Origin: Bremerella volcania
GTDB taxonomy: Bacteria > Planctomycetota > Planctomycetia > Pirellulales > Pirellulaceae
NCBI RefSeq assembly: GCF_007748115.1
Contig: NZ_CP036289.1
Location: 4,836,001 to 4,900,000 of the forward strand
DNA length: 64,000 bases
Direction of reading: 5' to 3'
The notes beneath the pieces were generated by a model that was not told the origin of the DNA, ran no database searches, and saw only the letters and a list, made by a program, of their open reading frames with translations. This document shows, piece by piece, positions 1 through 7,418 of this stretch (position 1 is its first letter; every line of letters starts with the position of its first letter). The translations under genes were made by a program, and so were the position numbers.

Positions 1-991
1 GAAAGACAACTCCAGTGAGCAGGTACTTGCCTGGCGTTGGAGCCTTGCACGGCTCGCTGTTTCGCTGGAGCTGCTTCTGCGCGCGGTCGAATAACGCGGG
101 TGTTACGAGCGGCTCGTGGGCGTCTTCGCATGTCACGCCACCATCATCGTAGAGACTGCGAAACTTGCCGCGCCGCCGCTTCTGGCCGGCAACGATCCTT
201 CCCACGTAGACCGGATTCGTCACCGTGCGTCGAACACTCGTGGCGTTCCACCGGTTGCCATGCATCGTTCGGTAGCCTTGCCGATTGAGCTGGCGGGCCA
301 CGGACCCGCACGACGAGCCTTTTGCAACGGCCTCGAACATCATTCGCACCGCTTCGACAGCTCGCACGTCGGTTGAGATGACCAGTCTCGACGACCATTC
401 AATCGGACGCCGGAACTTCTCCGTTGGCGATACGCGGCGGACGACGACACCCGTTTCGTCGAGAATCTCCCGGTCGTAGCCGAACGGTGGCCCGCCCTGC
501 TTCTGGCCACGACTGATTGCCAGTCGCTTGCCACTAATAACCCGGTCGGCCAGTTTCACCGATTCCTCGCGTGCGCCGTACTGATCGACGATGGCGGTGA
601 TCACGCCGCCCAGGTTGTTGAAGTCGAGTTCGCCGCGCTGGCAGGTGATGATCTTCACGCCGGCGTCCCGTAGCTGCTTCCAATGGATCATCGCGTCGAA
701 CACGTCCTCGCGCGACATCCGGCTTTGTTCAGAAAGCAGAACAGCGCGAAACGCGCCGCCTTTTGCGTCACCGAGCAACCGCTGGAAGTCCTTGCGGTTG
801 TTCGATTCCGTGCCGGTCAGTCCGTGGTCTTCATACCAGCGGACGATTTTGTAGCCGGCGCGATCGGCCAAGGCCTCAATGTCCTTTCGTTGCCGCGCGG
901 GGCTATCCTGCTGTTGGTCGGTGCTCATGCGGATGTAGCCAACCGCCGGAACGCGCGACCCGTTTCTCCGTGTAGAATTGCGTTTAGCCAT
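1..991 (-). CDS. Large serine recombinase (integrase), N-terminal part, cut by window edge
   Basis: Reads open from an ATG at 989-991 to the left edge (330 codons, no stop). The N-terminus carries the resolvase signature YIRMSTDQQ with the probable nucleophile Ser23, followed by the catalytic-domain helix E region (SRMSRED) and a recombinase domain (SVARQLNRQGYRT... NPVYVGRIVAGQK). The final residues (KYLLTGVVF) are the usual lead-in to the zinc-ribbon domain, so the C-terminal zinc ribbon and coiled coil lie outside the window. Family members catalyse site-specific integration or excision through a phosphoserine intermediate. It probably serves this mobile element and is distinct in sequence from the second serine recombinase at 41.2-42.8 kb. 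Family assignment is firm; its att sites are not visible. Confidence 0.93.
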   Translation of the reverse strand, partial: MAKRNSTRRNGSRVPAVGYIRMSTDQQQDSPARQRKDIEALADRAGYKIVRWYEDHGLTGTESNNRKDFQRLLGDAKGGAFRAVLLSEQSRMSREDVFDAMIHWKQLRDAGVKIITCQRGELDFNNLGGVITAIVDQYGAREESVKLADRVISGKRLAISRGQKQGGPPFGYDREILDETGVVVRRVSPTEKFRRPIEWSSRLVISTDVRAVEAVRMMFEAVAKGSSCGSVARQLNRQGYRTMHGNRWNATSVRRTVTNPVYVGRIVAGQKRRRGKFRSLYDDGGVTCEDAHEPLVTPALFDRAQKQLQRNSEPCKAPTPGKYLLTGVVF

Positions 992-1028
992 GATTGCCCT
1001 TTCCAAACCAAAGGGTGTGAATGGTAAG

Positions 1029-1061
1029 AGCCGCCGGCGTGTTCGCTGCACGCCGACGGCT
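1029..1061 (-). terminator. GC-rich hairpin between the recombinase and the small-gene operon
   Basis: Near-perfect inverted repeat (arms 1029-1041 and 1049-1061, loop of 7 nt) in the gap between the serine recombinase start and the 67-aa gene stop. The T-tract is poor on either strand, so it could be a factor-assisted terminator or a leader hairpin of the recombinase. Confidence 0.4.
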
Positions 1062-1096
1062 CGCTTTGGTTTCAGACGTTGGGTGGTTTCGACTGA

Positions 1097-1300
1097 TCAT
1101 CGGCCTTCCAAGATTCCGACGACCGCCGCCAACCTCTGGTTGACTTCAGCCATCGTTCCAACATGCGTCCATGCGATGTCGACCTCGCCGCCGGGTGCCG
1201 GTTGGTCCTGCAACAATTCGCGGATGCGTTGCAACAGGTCCTGCGCAACCAGGTGGGACGTCTCGTAGGCCGGTTCGGCTTGCAATCGTTGTCGTGTCAT
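1097..1300 (-). CDS. Small conserved protein (67 aa), paralogue of the gene at 17684-17911
   Basis: Start chosen at the ATG at 1298-1300, which overlaps the stop of the upstream HARE-HTH gene by four bases (ATGA), implying translational coupling. The protein aligns along its length with the 75-aa product at 17684-17911: shared blocks are AYE-(T/N)-(S/A)-H-(L/I)-VAQDL, QRI-x-ELL, PAPG and a C-terminal EVN-(Q/N)-RL-(A/S)-(A/S)-VV-x-(I/F)-LEG. No known domain is recognised. Both copies sit next to a HARE-HTH gene, so the pair probably moves and works together. Function unknown. Confidence 0.75.
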   Translation of the reverse strand: MTRQRLQAEPAYETSHLVAQDLLQRIRELLQDQPAPGGEVDIAWTHVGTMAEVNQRLAAVVGILEGR

Positions 1301-1572
1301 TTGGACGCCCTCCGTTTCTTCGCCGCCAAGGTGAAACGACCGGGGCCGGTCTTCTTGAAACGGGCGTCCTTTCCCTTGCCGATGTCTCGAATGATCGAAG
1401 CGTACAAGGTGGCCTGCGGCGTCTTGCCGCCGGGCGAGGTCCACAGGTTTTTCCTTTCCATCGCCTCGATCATCTCTTTGCAGCTCATGGGCTTTCGGGC
1501 TTGCCGCAGCACCTTGATGGCTGCATCGATCTGGCTCAGCTTCGGTTGGGTTGCGGTCTTCTTTCCTGCCAT
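1297..1572 (-). CDS. HARE-HTH domain small DNA-binding protein
   Basis: The 91-aa protein starts at the ATG at 1570-1572. After a short basic head (MAGKKTATQPK), residues 12-85 form a winged-helix HARE-HTH domain: S-x-IDAAIKVL, a CKEMIEAM helix and the wing block WTSPGGKTPQATLYASI, ending KGKDARFKKTGPGRF. HARE-HTH proteins are proposed to link DNA or chromatin recognition to modification or restriction; in planctomycetes they often have lysine-rich histone-like tails. It is a paralogue of the longer protein at 18287-18688, which adds a KAAP-repeat tail. It is translationally coupled to the 67-aa gene downstream. Confidence 0.8.
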   Translation of the reverse strand: MAGKKTATQPKLSQIDAAIKVLRQARKPMSCKEMIEAMERKNLWTSPGGKTPQATLYASIIRDIGKGKDARFKKTGPGRFTLAAKKRRASK

Positions 1573-1663
1573 CGTTTCGTCTCCCAATCGGATTGGTGTT
1601 GTTGCGTCGCGAACGCCGCGACGCGTGACAGGACAGTTACCTCGCGTTTTCGGCGTCATCAAG

Positions 1664-1978
1664 CTAGGCGTTGGCATCCTTGGCCAAGTCCGCCGAATCG
1701 TCGCCAGACGGGCCAACTGTGGGCGACGGGTTGGCCATTTGGGCGTCCAGCCAAGGGTATTCGCCAGCCCGAATCGACGCTTCGATCTGTTTCAGAAATT
1801 GCCATTCCCACAGCGGGACCATTACGACGTCCTGCTTGCTGTAGCGCTGGATCACAATCGGCTCGTCGGTGTTGGCCACGGATTGATACGCCCATCCCAG
1901 GCTGTCTCGCAGGTGGGTGATCCGCATGACGTGCTCGGGCGTTGGTTCGGGCGTTGGTTCGGGCATTGGCTCGGACAT
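1664..1978 (-). CDS. Small protein resembling Phd/YefM-type antitoxins
   Basis: The 104-aa reading from the ATG at 1976-1978 begins with a PEP-repeat head (MSEPMPEPTPEPTPE) encoded by a short tandem DNA repeat. It continues with a block resembling a Phd/YefM antitoxin fold: L-R-D-x-L at residues 23-27, then EPIVIQRYSKQDVVMVPLWEW, reminiscent of the 'v-t-r-x-g-k-p-v-v-v' strand of that family. The rest is acidic and low-complexity. No toxin partner lies beside it, so it may be an orphan regulator. The family call is tentative; the coding call rests on position in the operon and composition. Confidence 0.5.
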   Translation of the reverse strand: MSEPMPEPTPEPTPEHVMRITHLRDSLGWAYQSVANTDEPIVIQRYSKQDVVMVPLWEWQFLKQIEASIRAGEYPWLDAQMANPSPTVGPSGDDSADLAKDANA

Positions 1979-2083
1979 GTACAAGAAAGAAACTGTAGGT
2001 AAGTTTGCGACTGTTCCCGCGGGCGTCTCCTGAAGACGGTCGCGAGGTAGGACCCGTTCGCCCAACGGAGGCGATTCAAGGTT

Positions 2084-2313
2084 GCCACCAAGACTGCCAA
2101 CATGCCCCCGTCTCTTTTTGGTGGCAATCTTGGCAGTGTTGGCAGCCTTCCCCAAAAACACCGGGAACCACGCGTTCCCTCTACGGCAATTTGGTGGCCA
2201 TCTTCCTTTTTGGTGGCAGTGTTGGCAGTCTTGATTCGGTGAAAGATGTCCAAGGCTGCCAAGACTGCCAACTTATTGAGACGGGGGTTGGTGGCAGTCT
2301 TGGTGGCCATCTT
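2084..2313. repeat. Cluster of short direct and inverted repeats at the 3' end of the RepA-like gene
   Basis: Variants of a unit reading (on +) TTGGTGGCAGTCTTGGCAG occur in both orientations at about 2081-2103, 2119-2149, 2190-2233, 2251-2273 and 2287-2313. Sub-blocks such as AAGACTGCCAAC recur exactly (2090-2101, 2261-2272). The last unit is inside the C-terminal coding region of the helicase gene. No gene is evident in the non-coding part (1979-2272). The arrangement resembles replication iterons, but could also be a recombination or regulatory array. Confidence 0.6.
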
Positions 2314-3883
2314 GATCCGGCAGGCTCCAATACCACTTGCCACCATCCTTCTTGGACCGACCTTCGATCTCCTTGAACGCACGCCGGAGCGTTCGCTCCG
2401 AGAAGCCGTTCTCTCTCGCATCCGCAATCACCTGTTTCGATGGCTGGCGACCTTCAGCGAGCTCGTTGCGCAACCAGGCGACGACCTCACGTCGCTCCGC
2501 GCCTTGAGTGCTCTTGTCGCTGGTCGATTTCAATTCCGCCGCGAAGGCCTCGTCGGCGTGCATGCGAACCGGTTCGAGTTCCCATGCCACGCGGCTGTCG
2601 ACGATGCGGTACGCCAGGCCGTCGGGATCGCGTGCGAGGTTTAGCTTGCCGGGCAGGAACAATCGTCGCTCGGGATTCTCCTGGTCCTTGGCCACCGCCC
2701 ACACGGCGCGTGAAGCGGCCGCGAATGCCAGCGAGCCCATCGCACGGTACACCGCTTTCGCGCCACCCGACTTGCTGAGATGGGTCACAGCGACAATCGC
2801 CACCCGATGGCGGCCAGCCAAATCGGCAAGCGGCGCGAGTAGACCTCGGACATCCGTGTTCTTGTGGGAATCAACGCTGCCGGTGTAGGCCGAAATCGGA
2901 TCGATCACGACCAGGCGCGCGTCGGGCATCTCTTGCATGACTTCCTCAAGGCGTGGGAGGTCGGCCTCAAGCGAGAAGTGCCGGCGTCTGCCACCTTCGG
3001 CCACGCCTTCGACGGCCACTATGTTCCCGTCGTCCGCGCCGGCCTTGTCCAATCGCGGCGCGATGGTGTCGGCCAGATCGTCCTCGGCGTTGAAGAGCAC
3101 GACGCCCGCCGGCGACTGCTTGAGCAAGGGCAGGTCGGGCCACGGCTCGCCGCGCGAAACGCGAGCGGCGATGTCCAGCGTGACGAATGACTTTCCCAGA
3201 CCTGGATCGCCGGCCAACAGAGTCAGCTTGCCCAGCGGAATCCGCCCAGGCCACAACCAGTCAAGTAGTTCACGTTCCACGTCTTTCAACCTCCTCTTGA
3301 TCGCGTGAGGCGGTGCCGGTGGTCGCCAGAGCGGCGCTGGTGCCGGTGTTGGCTTTGCCGGCTTCGGTGCCTCAAGCATGCCGCGCAGTCCCTCCGTCAG
3401 AAAATCCTCGGGCCGTGGCGGTGGTACGATCCGCTTCGGATTGATCTCCGCTTTCGCCCACGCATCGACCGCCTTCTGCCACGGCGGCACAATCTCGTCC
3501 GCGACTTGGCCGTTGGTCGCACCCGCTTCGCACAGTTCCCACCAGAGTTGCTTGGCCATCTCCATTGCCTGGCAACGTCCGCGCGTGCGACATGCGGCAA
3601 CCTCGTGGCCCGTGTGGTAGACCACCTGGTCGCTCTCCATGTCGGGATCGCCGTACATCTCGGCGCTCGGCACGAGCAGTTCGGCTTCCCGTCTTGCCTG
3701 CCGCCGGTCGTTCCAGGCCAGGGCGATGGCTGCCTCGTCGGGCGCATCCCAGGTGGCGACCACCATAGCGCCCTCCATGAAGGCTTGGCGATAGACGCGT
3801 TCGTTGGTTTGGCGCTCGGGCGTGACAGGCCAATGCGGACCGTCGTCGTAGAAGCGAACCGTCTCAGGCGGCAGCGTCACCAT
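2273..3883 (-). CDS. RepA/AAA_25-type replicative helicase-like ATPase
   Basis: The 536-aa protein begins at the ATG at 3881-3883. Residues 1-195 are a poorly recognised N-terminal region ending in a Pro-rich linker. Residues 200-420 are a RecA-like hexameric ATPase: Walker A GDPGLGKS at about 225-232, an LFNAEDD segment, and Walker B in ARLVVIDPISAYTGS, followed by a sensor-like THLSKSG. The C-terminus (about 455-525) looks like a winged-helix module (VIADARENGFSERTLRRAFK). This layout matches plasmid RepA and phage AAA_25 helicases, which unwind at origins. It overlaps the preceding 55-aa gene by 20 bases. The 3' coding end runs into a repeat cluster, which suggests an adjacent origin. Confidence 0.85.
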   Translation of the reverse strand: MVTLPPETVRFYDDGPHWPVTPERQTNERVYRQAFMEGAMVVATWDAPDEAAIALAWNDRRQARREAELLVPSAEMYGDPDMESDQVVYHTGHEVAACRTRGRCQAMEMAKQLWWELCEAGATNGQVADEIVPPWQKAVDAWAKAEINPKRIVPPPRPEDFLTEGLRGMLEAPKPAKPTPAPAPLWRPPAPPHAIKRRLKDVERELLDWLWPGRIPLGKLTLLAGDPGLGKSFVTLDIAARVSRGEPWPDLPLLKQSPAGVVLFNAEDDLADTIAPRLDKAGADDGNIVAVEGVAEGGRRRHFSLEADLPRLEEVMQEMPDARLVVIDPISAYTGSVDSHKNTDVRGLLAPLADLAGRHRVAIVAVTHLSKSGGAKAVYRAMGSLAFAAASRAVWAVAKDQENPERRLFLPGKLNLARDPDGLAYRIVDSRVAWELEPVRMHADEAFAAELKSTSDKSTQGAERREVVAWLRNELAEGRQPSKQVIADARENGFSERTLRRAFKEIEGRSKKDGGKWYWSLPDQDGHQDCHQPPSQ

Positions 3884-4031
3884 CGTTGGCCTCCGCTTGT
3901 TTCCGTCGCTTCTCGTAGATGTCGATCAATACGGCGGCCCAGGCGTCGGCGACTTCCTCAGGAAGCTTCTCCTTCGTATCCGGATCCTGCCGGCGCGCAT
4001 CCTCAGCGCACGGTGTTGACTTGGTTCTCAT
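3864..4031 (-). CDS. Small hypothetical protein (55 aa)
   Basis: Start at the ATG at 4029-4031, preceded by the purine-rich GAGGAGAGGGTC ribosome binding site. The product is charged and mostly helical (EKLPEEVADAWAAVLIDIYEKRRKQ) with no recognised domain. The 20-base overlap with the RepA-like gene suggests coupled translation. Confidence 0.6.
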   Translation of the reverse strand: MRTKSTPCAEDARRQDPDTKEKLPEEVADAWAAVLIDIYEKRRKQAEANDGDAAA

Positions 4032-4156
4032 GACCCTCTCCTCGAAACCGCGAATTCTGCTGTCGCAGAGACAAATCGGCGTCGCGGCCTGCAAGTCCTG
4101 GTGCAAGCCACGATTCGCCACGCGGGTGCGGGCCAGTCCATTGAGTGCGGCGCGGA

Positions 4157-5998
4157 CTATTCGCCGTCGGCCTTGTACGCGGCGCGATAATCGCCCAGCG
4201 CGGAACCGAAGTCGTGATAGACTCGCCACGTCGCGGCGAGCTTGTTGGGATCGGCGTCGAAGCCGAAAAACTCAACCGTCGGGCTCTGCTTGCCCTGCAG
4301 GAATGCCACGACGATTGCCGCGTCCTGCCGGCCGGCGAACAGATACCATGCCTTATCGCTGGTGCCGGTGAAGCGAGCTGAGTTCGACAGCCGCGGTTCG
4401 ACCTCGAGCGACACGACGTTCTTGAGGGCATTGCCCGTCGGCTCGTCGTTGTTCGCCCGCTGGATAAAGTCGGACTGCAGCAGCTCCTTGGCGGTCTGCT
4501 GCAACTCGGGCGGCACAAGTAACGTGCGAGGTCGGATGTCGAGGTCGCGATCCTCGTCGTCCCGCTGCGCCATCATGCGAGCGATGCCGGTCGCCAGCGC
4601 GATCGCGTCGAGCGTCGATCCGGCACCGGTGTCAAAGTTGCCGTTGCCGGCGCTGAAGAACGAGCCGGCCCCACCGAGCAGCGTCGTGTAGGCCAGATCG
4701 CTGACCGCGCGCATGGCCGCTCGACCGAGCGACATCGCCGTGTCCTCGAACAGACCGAGGTCGTCGTTGATGATGTCGCGCCGGTCAATCGACAGCATCT
4801 TGCCAAAGGTATCGACCGAATACTGGTAGGTCGCCTCGTCGATGCTGCCGTGCTTCAGTTCGCCGCCCGGCGCAACCTGCGTCAGGTCACCGGTATCACT
4901 CGGTCGGATGCCGGTGTGATCCTTGAAGTCGGCAGCCGACTTGATCGCCGCGAACGCACGCCAGGTGGCCGGCGACTCGGTGTAAGCATCGAGAAGCACC
5001 TTGTTCGCCGCATTCCCAAGCGCGACGGGAAGAGAGTAAGTCGACAGCGCCGCGCGGATCAGGGCCTCGCGTCCCGATGGCGCGTCGCGCTGTTCGACCA
5101 TCAGTGCCGCCCGGCATAGATCAACGAGGCTCGTGGCCCGCAGCTCGCGGGCTTGTTGGGCGGTTTGCGGGCCAAGGTGCTTCTCGACCAGATTCTCGTG
5201 GCCCATGTGGACCAGCACGGCCGCTTCGATCACGTCGCGCGTGGGCGCGACCGTCGTCGTTTGGATGTACGGACCGCGCGGGCGCGACGCTCGCAGCACG
5301 GCCAGTTCCGTCTGCTGTCCGGACCAGCCTTCTCGGATGGCCTGCGCCTCGATGTCGCCGTGTTCGCCATTGCAGGCACGACGAATCGCCGTGATCCGTT
5401 CGGTTTCGGCAGCCGCTTCGGCACGGATGTCCTCGGCGGTTTTTTCTGTGGTTGTCATGAGAGCCTCTTCTCCTTCCTGCGAAGCGGCGATCGCGACCGA
5501 CGTTCCGGCATCGGCACCAATCGCCACAATGCTGACTTCCTTGAGCGCGGACGACCGCACCAGCGTGAACCCGCTACCGGTCGCCCTGATCGTCCGCCCG
5601 TTTACTTCAACAATGTCGCCGGCGCGTACTCGCTTCGATTCGCCCGGAGCAACACCGACCGACGCCTGAAACTGAAACCCGCTGCGAGCCAGCTCGATGA
5701 TCTGCTTCGCGGCCTCATTGGTGGGCGCGATCGTGCCGGCGACTAGCAACTTGCCGTTGGCGACCGACGCCTGCCCGAAACCCACAACACCTCGCAGCGT
5801 AGAGTCGTGGTCGGCCAGGATGCTGATCTGAGACGCCGAGACGTCGACGCCGGCCAGGTCGAGAACTAGCGGTCCCCATCCAGGCACGACCATCTCACCG
5901 CCTGTGTAGGCGACGATGGTGACGGCCGGCGTTTTGCCGGCGGCCTGAATATCCACGTCGCTTGTCGCGAGCAGCAGTTCTTCAGTCGCTGTGGACAT
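4157..5998 (-). CDS. Prohead protease-major capsid protein fusion
   Basis: The 613-aa protein has two parts. Residues 1-180 resemble a phage prohead (S78/Mu I-like) protease: VVPGWGP... DLAG, a catalytic-His segment ILADHDS and a catalytic-Ser segment FQASVG. Residues 181-613 resemble an HK97-fold or Mu-type major head protein: an acidic helical arm (EDIRAEAAAETERITAIRR), a capsid body with FKDHTGIRPSDTGDL and YQYSVDTFGKMLSIDRRDIINDD, and a C-terminal VEPRLSN... WYLFAGRQDAAIVVAFLQGKQ segment. Fusing the two provides protease, scaffold arm and capsid in one chain. A good internal start at 5458 (separate entry) would give the capsid part alone. The gene overlaps the upstream 198-aa gene by 17 bases. 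Confidence 0.9.
   Translation of the reverse strand: MSTATEELLLATSDVDIQAAGKTPAVTIVAYTGGEMVVPGWGPLVLDLAGVDVSASQISILADHDSTLRGVVGFGQASVANGKLLVAGTIAPTNEAAKQIIELARSGFQFQASVGVAPGESKRVRAGDIVEVNGRTIRATGSGFTLVRSSALKEVSIVAIGADAGTSVAIAASQEGEEALMTTTEKTAEDIRAEAAAETERITAIRRACNGEHGDIEAQAIREGWSGQQTELAVLRASRPRGPYIQTTTVAPTRDVIEAAVLVHMGHENLVEKHLGPQTAQQARELRATSLVDLCRAALMVEQRDAPSGREALIRAALSTYSLPVALGNAANKVLLDAYTESPATWRAFAAIKSAADFKDHTGIRPSDTGDLTQVAPGGELKHGSIDEATYQYSVDTFGKMLSIDRRDIINDDLGLFEDTAMSLGRAAMRAVSDLAYTTLLGGAGSFFSAGNGNFDTGAGSTLDAIALATGIARMMAQRDDEDRDLDIRPRTLLVPPELQQTAKELLQSDFIQRANNDEPTGNALKNVVSLEVEPRLSNSARFTGTSDKAWYLFAGRQDAAIVVAFLQGKQSPTVEFFGFDADPNKLAATWRVYHDFGSALGDYRAAYKADGE
5456..5477 (-). promoter_or_regulatory. 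Internal ribosome binding site and ATG for the capsid half of the fusion
   Basis: Inside the fusion gene an AAGGAGAAGAGG ribosome binding site lies 5 bases before the in-frame ATG at 5456-5458. Initiation there would give a 433-aa product (MTTTEKTAED...) containing only the scaffold arm and capsid domain, exactly at the domain border. Confidence 0.55.
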
Positions 5999-6578
5999 TG
6001 GTCGCCTCCTGCGGTTCGAGTTTGGTTCCCTGCGGGAAGAACCGGATGTAGGCGTACTCGTTCGGATCGGTGGACGGTTCGATCACGGTGACCAAGCCGA
6101 GCACGTCGAAGCTCGTCGAGAACCCCATCTTGTAACGAGCGGCTGCAACGCGACGCGCCTTCACGCACTGGCCGAACCGCAGGTTGTTGACCCAGCAGTA
6201 GTGCGTCCAGGACGACCATCGGTCCTGGTCGTTCTCATAGATCCACTCGGCGGCCGCGTCGATGTCCTCCTTGCTCCACTCGAGCCAATCGTTGCCCGTC
6301 CAGGTCATGCCTGGCCGCGCTCCCTTCGGCTGGACGATTCCTTTCTCGGCGAGCTGCCAGAGGTAGATGCCGTCGACGTACAACCCTCGGAGACGCAGTT
6401 CGCGGAATGCGCCTTCCGTCGACTTGGGATAGATCAGCGCCGTGCTGGAGTTGCGACTGCGCATCTTCTCGTCGTCGATGTTGGGTAGCAATTCCATCAA
6501 CTGATCGAAGTCCTCGCGGAGCCAATAGTGCTTCTTGTCGGCCCGGGCTTCGCGGTCCTGCTGTTCAGTTTGCCTCAT
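5982..6578 (-). CDS. Conserved hypothetical protein (198 aa) coupled to the sigma factor gene
   Basis: Start set at the ATG at 6576-6578, which overlaps the sigma factor stop by four bases (ATGA); the longer open frame upstream is only a shadow of the sigma gene. The protein is rich in Trp and Tyr (KHYWLREDFDQLMELLP, MTWTGNDWLEWSKEDIDAAAEWIYEND, WSSWTHYCWVNNLRF) with no known domain. It overlaps the capsid fusion start by 17 bases, so it is cotranscribed with head genes and may be a structural or assembly protein. Function unknown. Confidence 0.7.
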   Translation of the reverse strand: MRQTEQQDREARADKKHYWLREDFDQLMELLPNIDDEKMRSRNSSTALIYPKSTEGAFRELRLRGLYVDGIYLWQLAEKGIVQPKGARPGMTWTGNDWLEWSKEDIDAAAEWIYENDQDRWSSWTHYCWVNNLRFGQCVKARRVAAARYKMGFSTSFDVLGLVTVIEPSTDPNEYAYIRFFPQGTKLEPQEATNVHSD

Positions 6579-7084
6579 CCTTGTTCTCCTTCTTTGATGA
6601 TTGAGAGTTCGCGTTGGACGGTTCGCTTGGGAATTCCCGTCTCCCTGGCGATTTCGTCGACCGTGCAGCCGGCCATCCACAGCGTGCAGACTTCCCGCCT
6701 TCGTTCCGGCAGGCTGCCGAGATAGTCGCGAATCAACCCGTCGACGGCCGGGTCGCGACAACGCGAAGTGCGCGGCGTCGCATAACCCTCGATGTTTCCC
6801 GGCTGGTTGTCAGAGTCGATTCGTGAGACAGCCTTCGGCTCGCGTTTGCCTTCCGAGTAGAAGTCACGGAGGAGGTTGTACTGCCGGCTCGCCATGCGGT
6901 TCTTGGCAAGACCGACGTCCTTCGTCTCACACAAGACCTGCCAGCCGGCCAGAAACAGCTCCTGAATCGCATCCTCCGTGCGATGGTCGTCCCAGCCATG
7001 CGGTCGCTTGGCCGCGATGAGTTTCTTGACCAACGCCTCCGCAAACGGGTGGAGATCATCGGGGGTGTCGAAGTAATCGGTCAT
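6575..7084 (-). CDS. ECF-like sigma-70 family factor, phage-encoded
   Basis: The 169-aa protein starts at the ATG at 7082-7084, six bases after a strong AAAGGAG ribosome binding site. The N-terminal half has a region-2-like helix (TEDAIQELFLAGWQVL... NRMASRQYNLLRDFYSEGKRE). The C-terminal third is a clear sigma region 4 helix-turn-helix: LGSLPERRREVCTLWMAGCTVDEIARETGIPKRTVQRELSIIKEG. Family members redirect RNA polymerase. As first gene of the 198-aa/capsid transcription unit it may control late genes. A second sigma-like gene is at 27665-28255. Confidence 0.8.
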   Translation of the reverse strand: MTDYFDTPDDLHPFAEALVKKLIAAKRPHGWDDHRTEDAIQELFLAGWQVLCETKDVGLAKNRMASRQYNLLRDFYSEGKREPKAVSRIDSDNQPGNIEGYATPRTSRCRDPAVDGLIRDYLGSLPERRREVCTLWMAGCTVDEIARETGIPKRTVQRELSIIKEGEQG

Positions 7085-7418
7085 CCAATCTCCTTTGACC
7101 GGCAGGCTTCCTGCGTCTACTCAACTAATCCACGCGCCTCCGCGCAAACGCGCCATCGTAGACTCGAAATCTTCTTGAGACCTCGGCCTCCATCGGATCG
7201 TCAGTTGTTTGCGTATTAGCTGCGCGGAAATATCACTGATTTTTCTCATGTCCGACGATTGAACTCGCGTTGCAGAATGATAAACTGGGCAATTTAGTGG
7301 AGGCGAGAGCAGTTCGCTGCCGATTCGTGGAGTCGCTGAAACTTTTTGGACTCCGAAGTCGTCTCTCCTTGATAGAGAGGTTTCCATTTTCCCTAGCCGG
7401 CCAACCACGAGGTGTCAA
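7085..7418. other. Intergenic region between divergent sigma and protease genes, with a candidate promoter
   Basis: No convincing gene. On the plus strand TTGAAC (7259-7264), a 16-base spacer and TAAACT (7281-7286) could be the protease promoter. A GAGGTG element lies just before the protease ATG. This region is probably also one edge of the inserted protease cassette. Confidence 0.4.

Noticed and set aside
1163-2002. 279-codon plus-strand frame opposite the HARE-HTH operon
   Set aside because: Antisense to coupled genes with clear domains; composition typical of a shadow frame.
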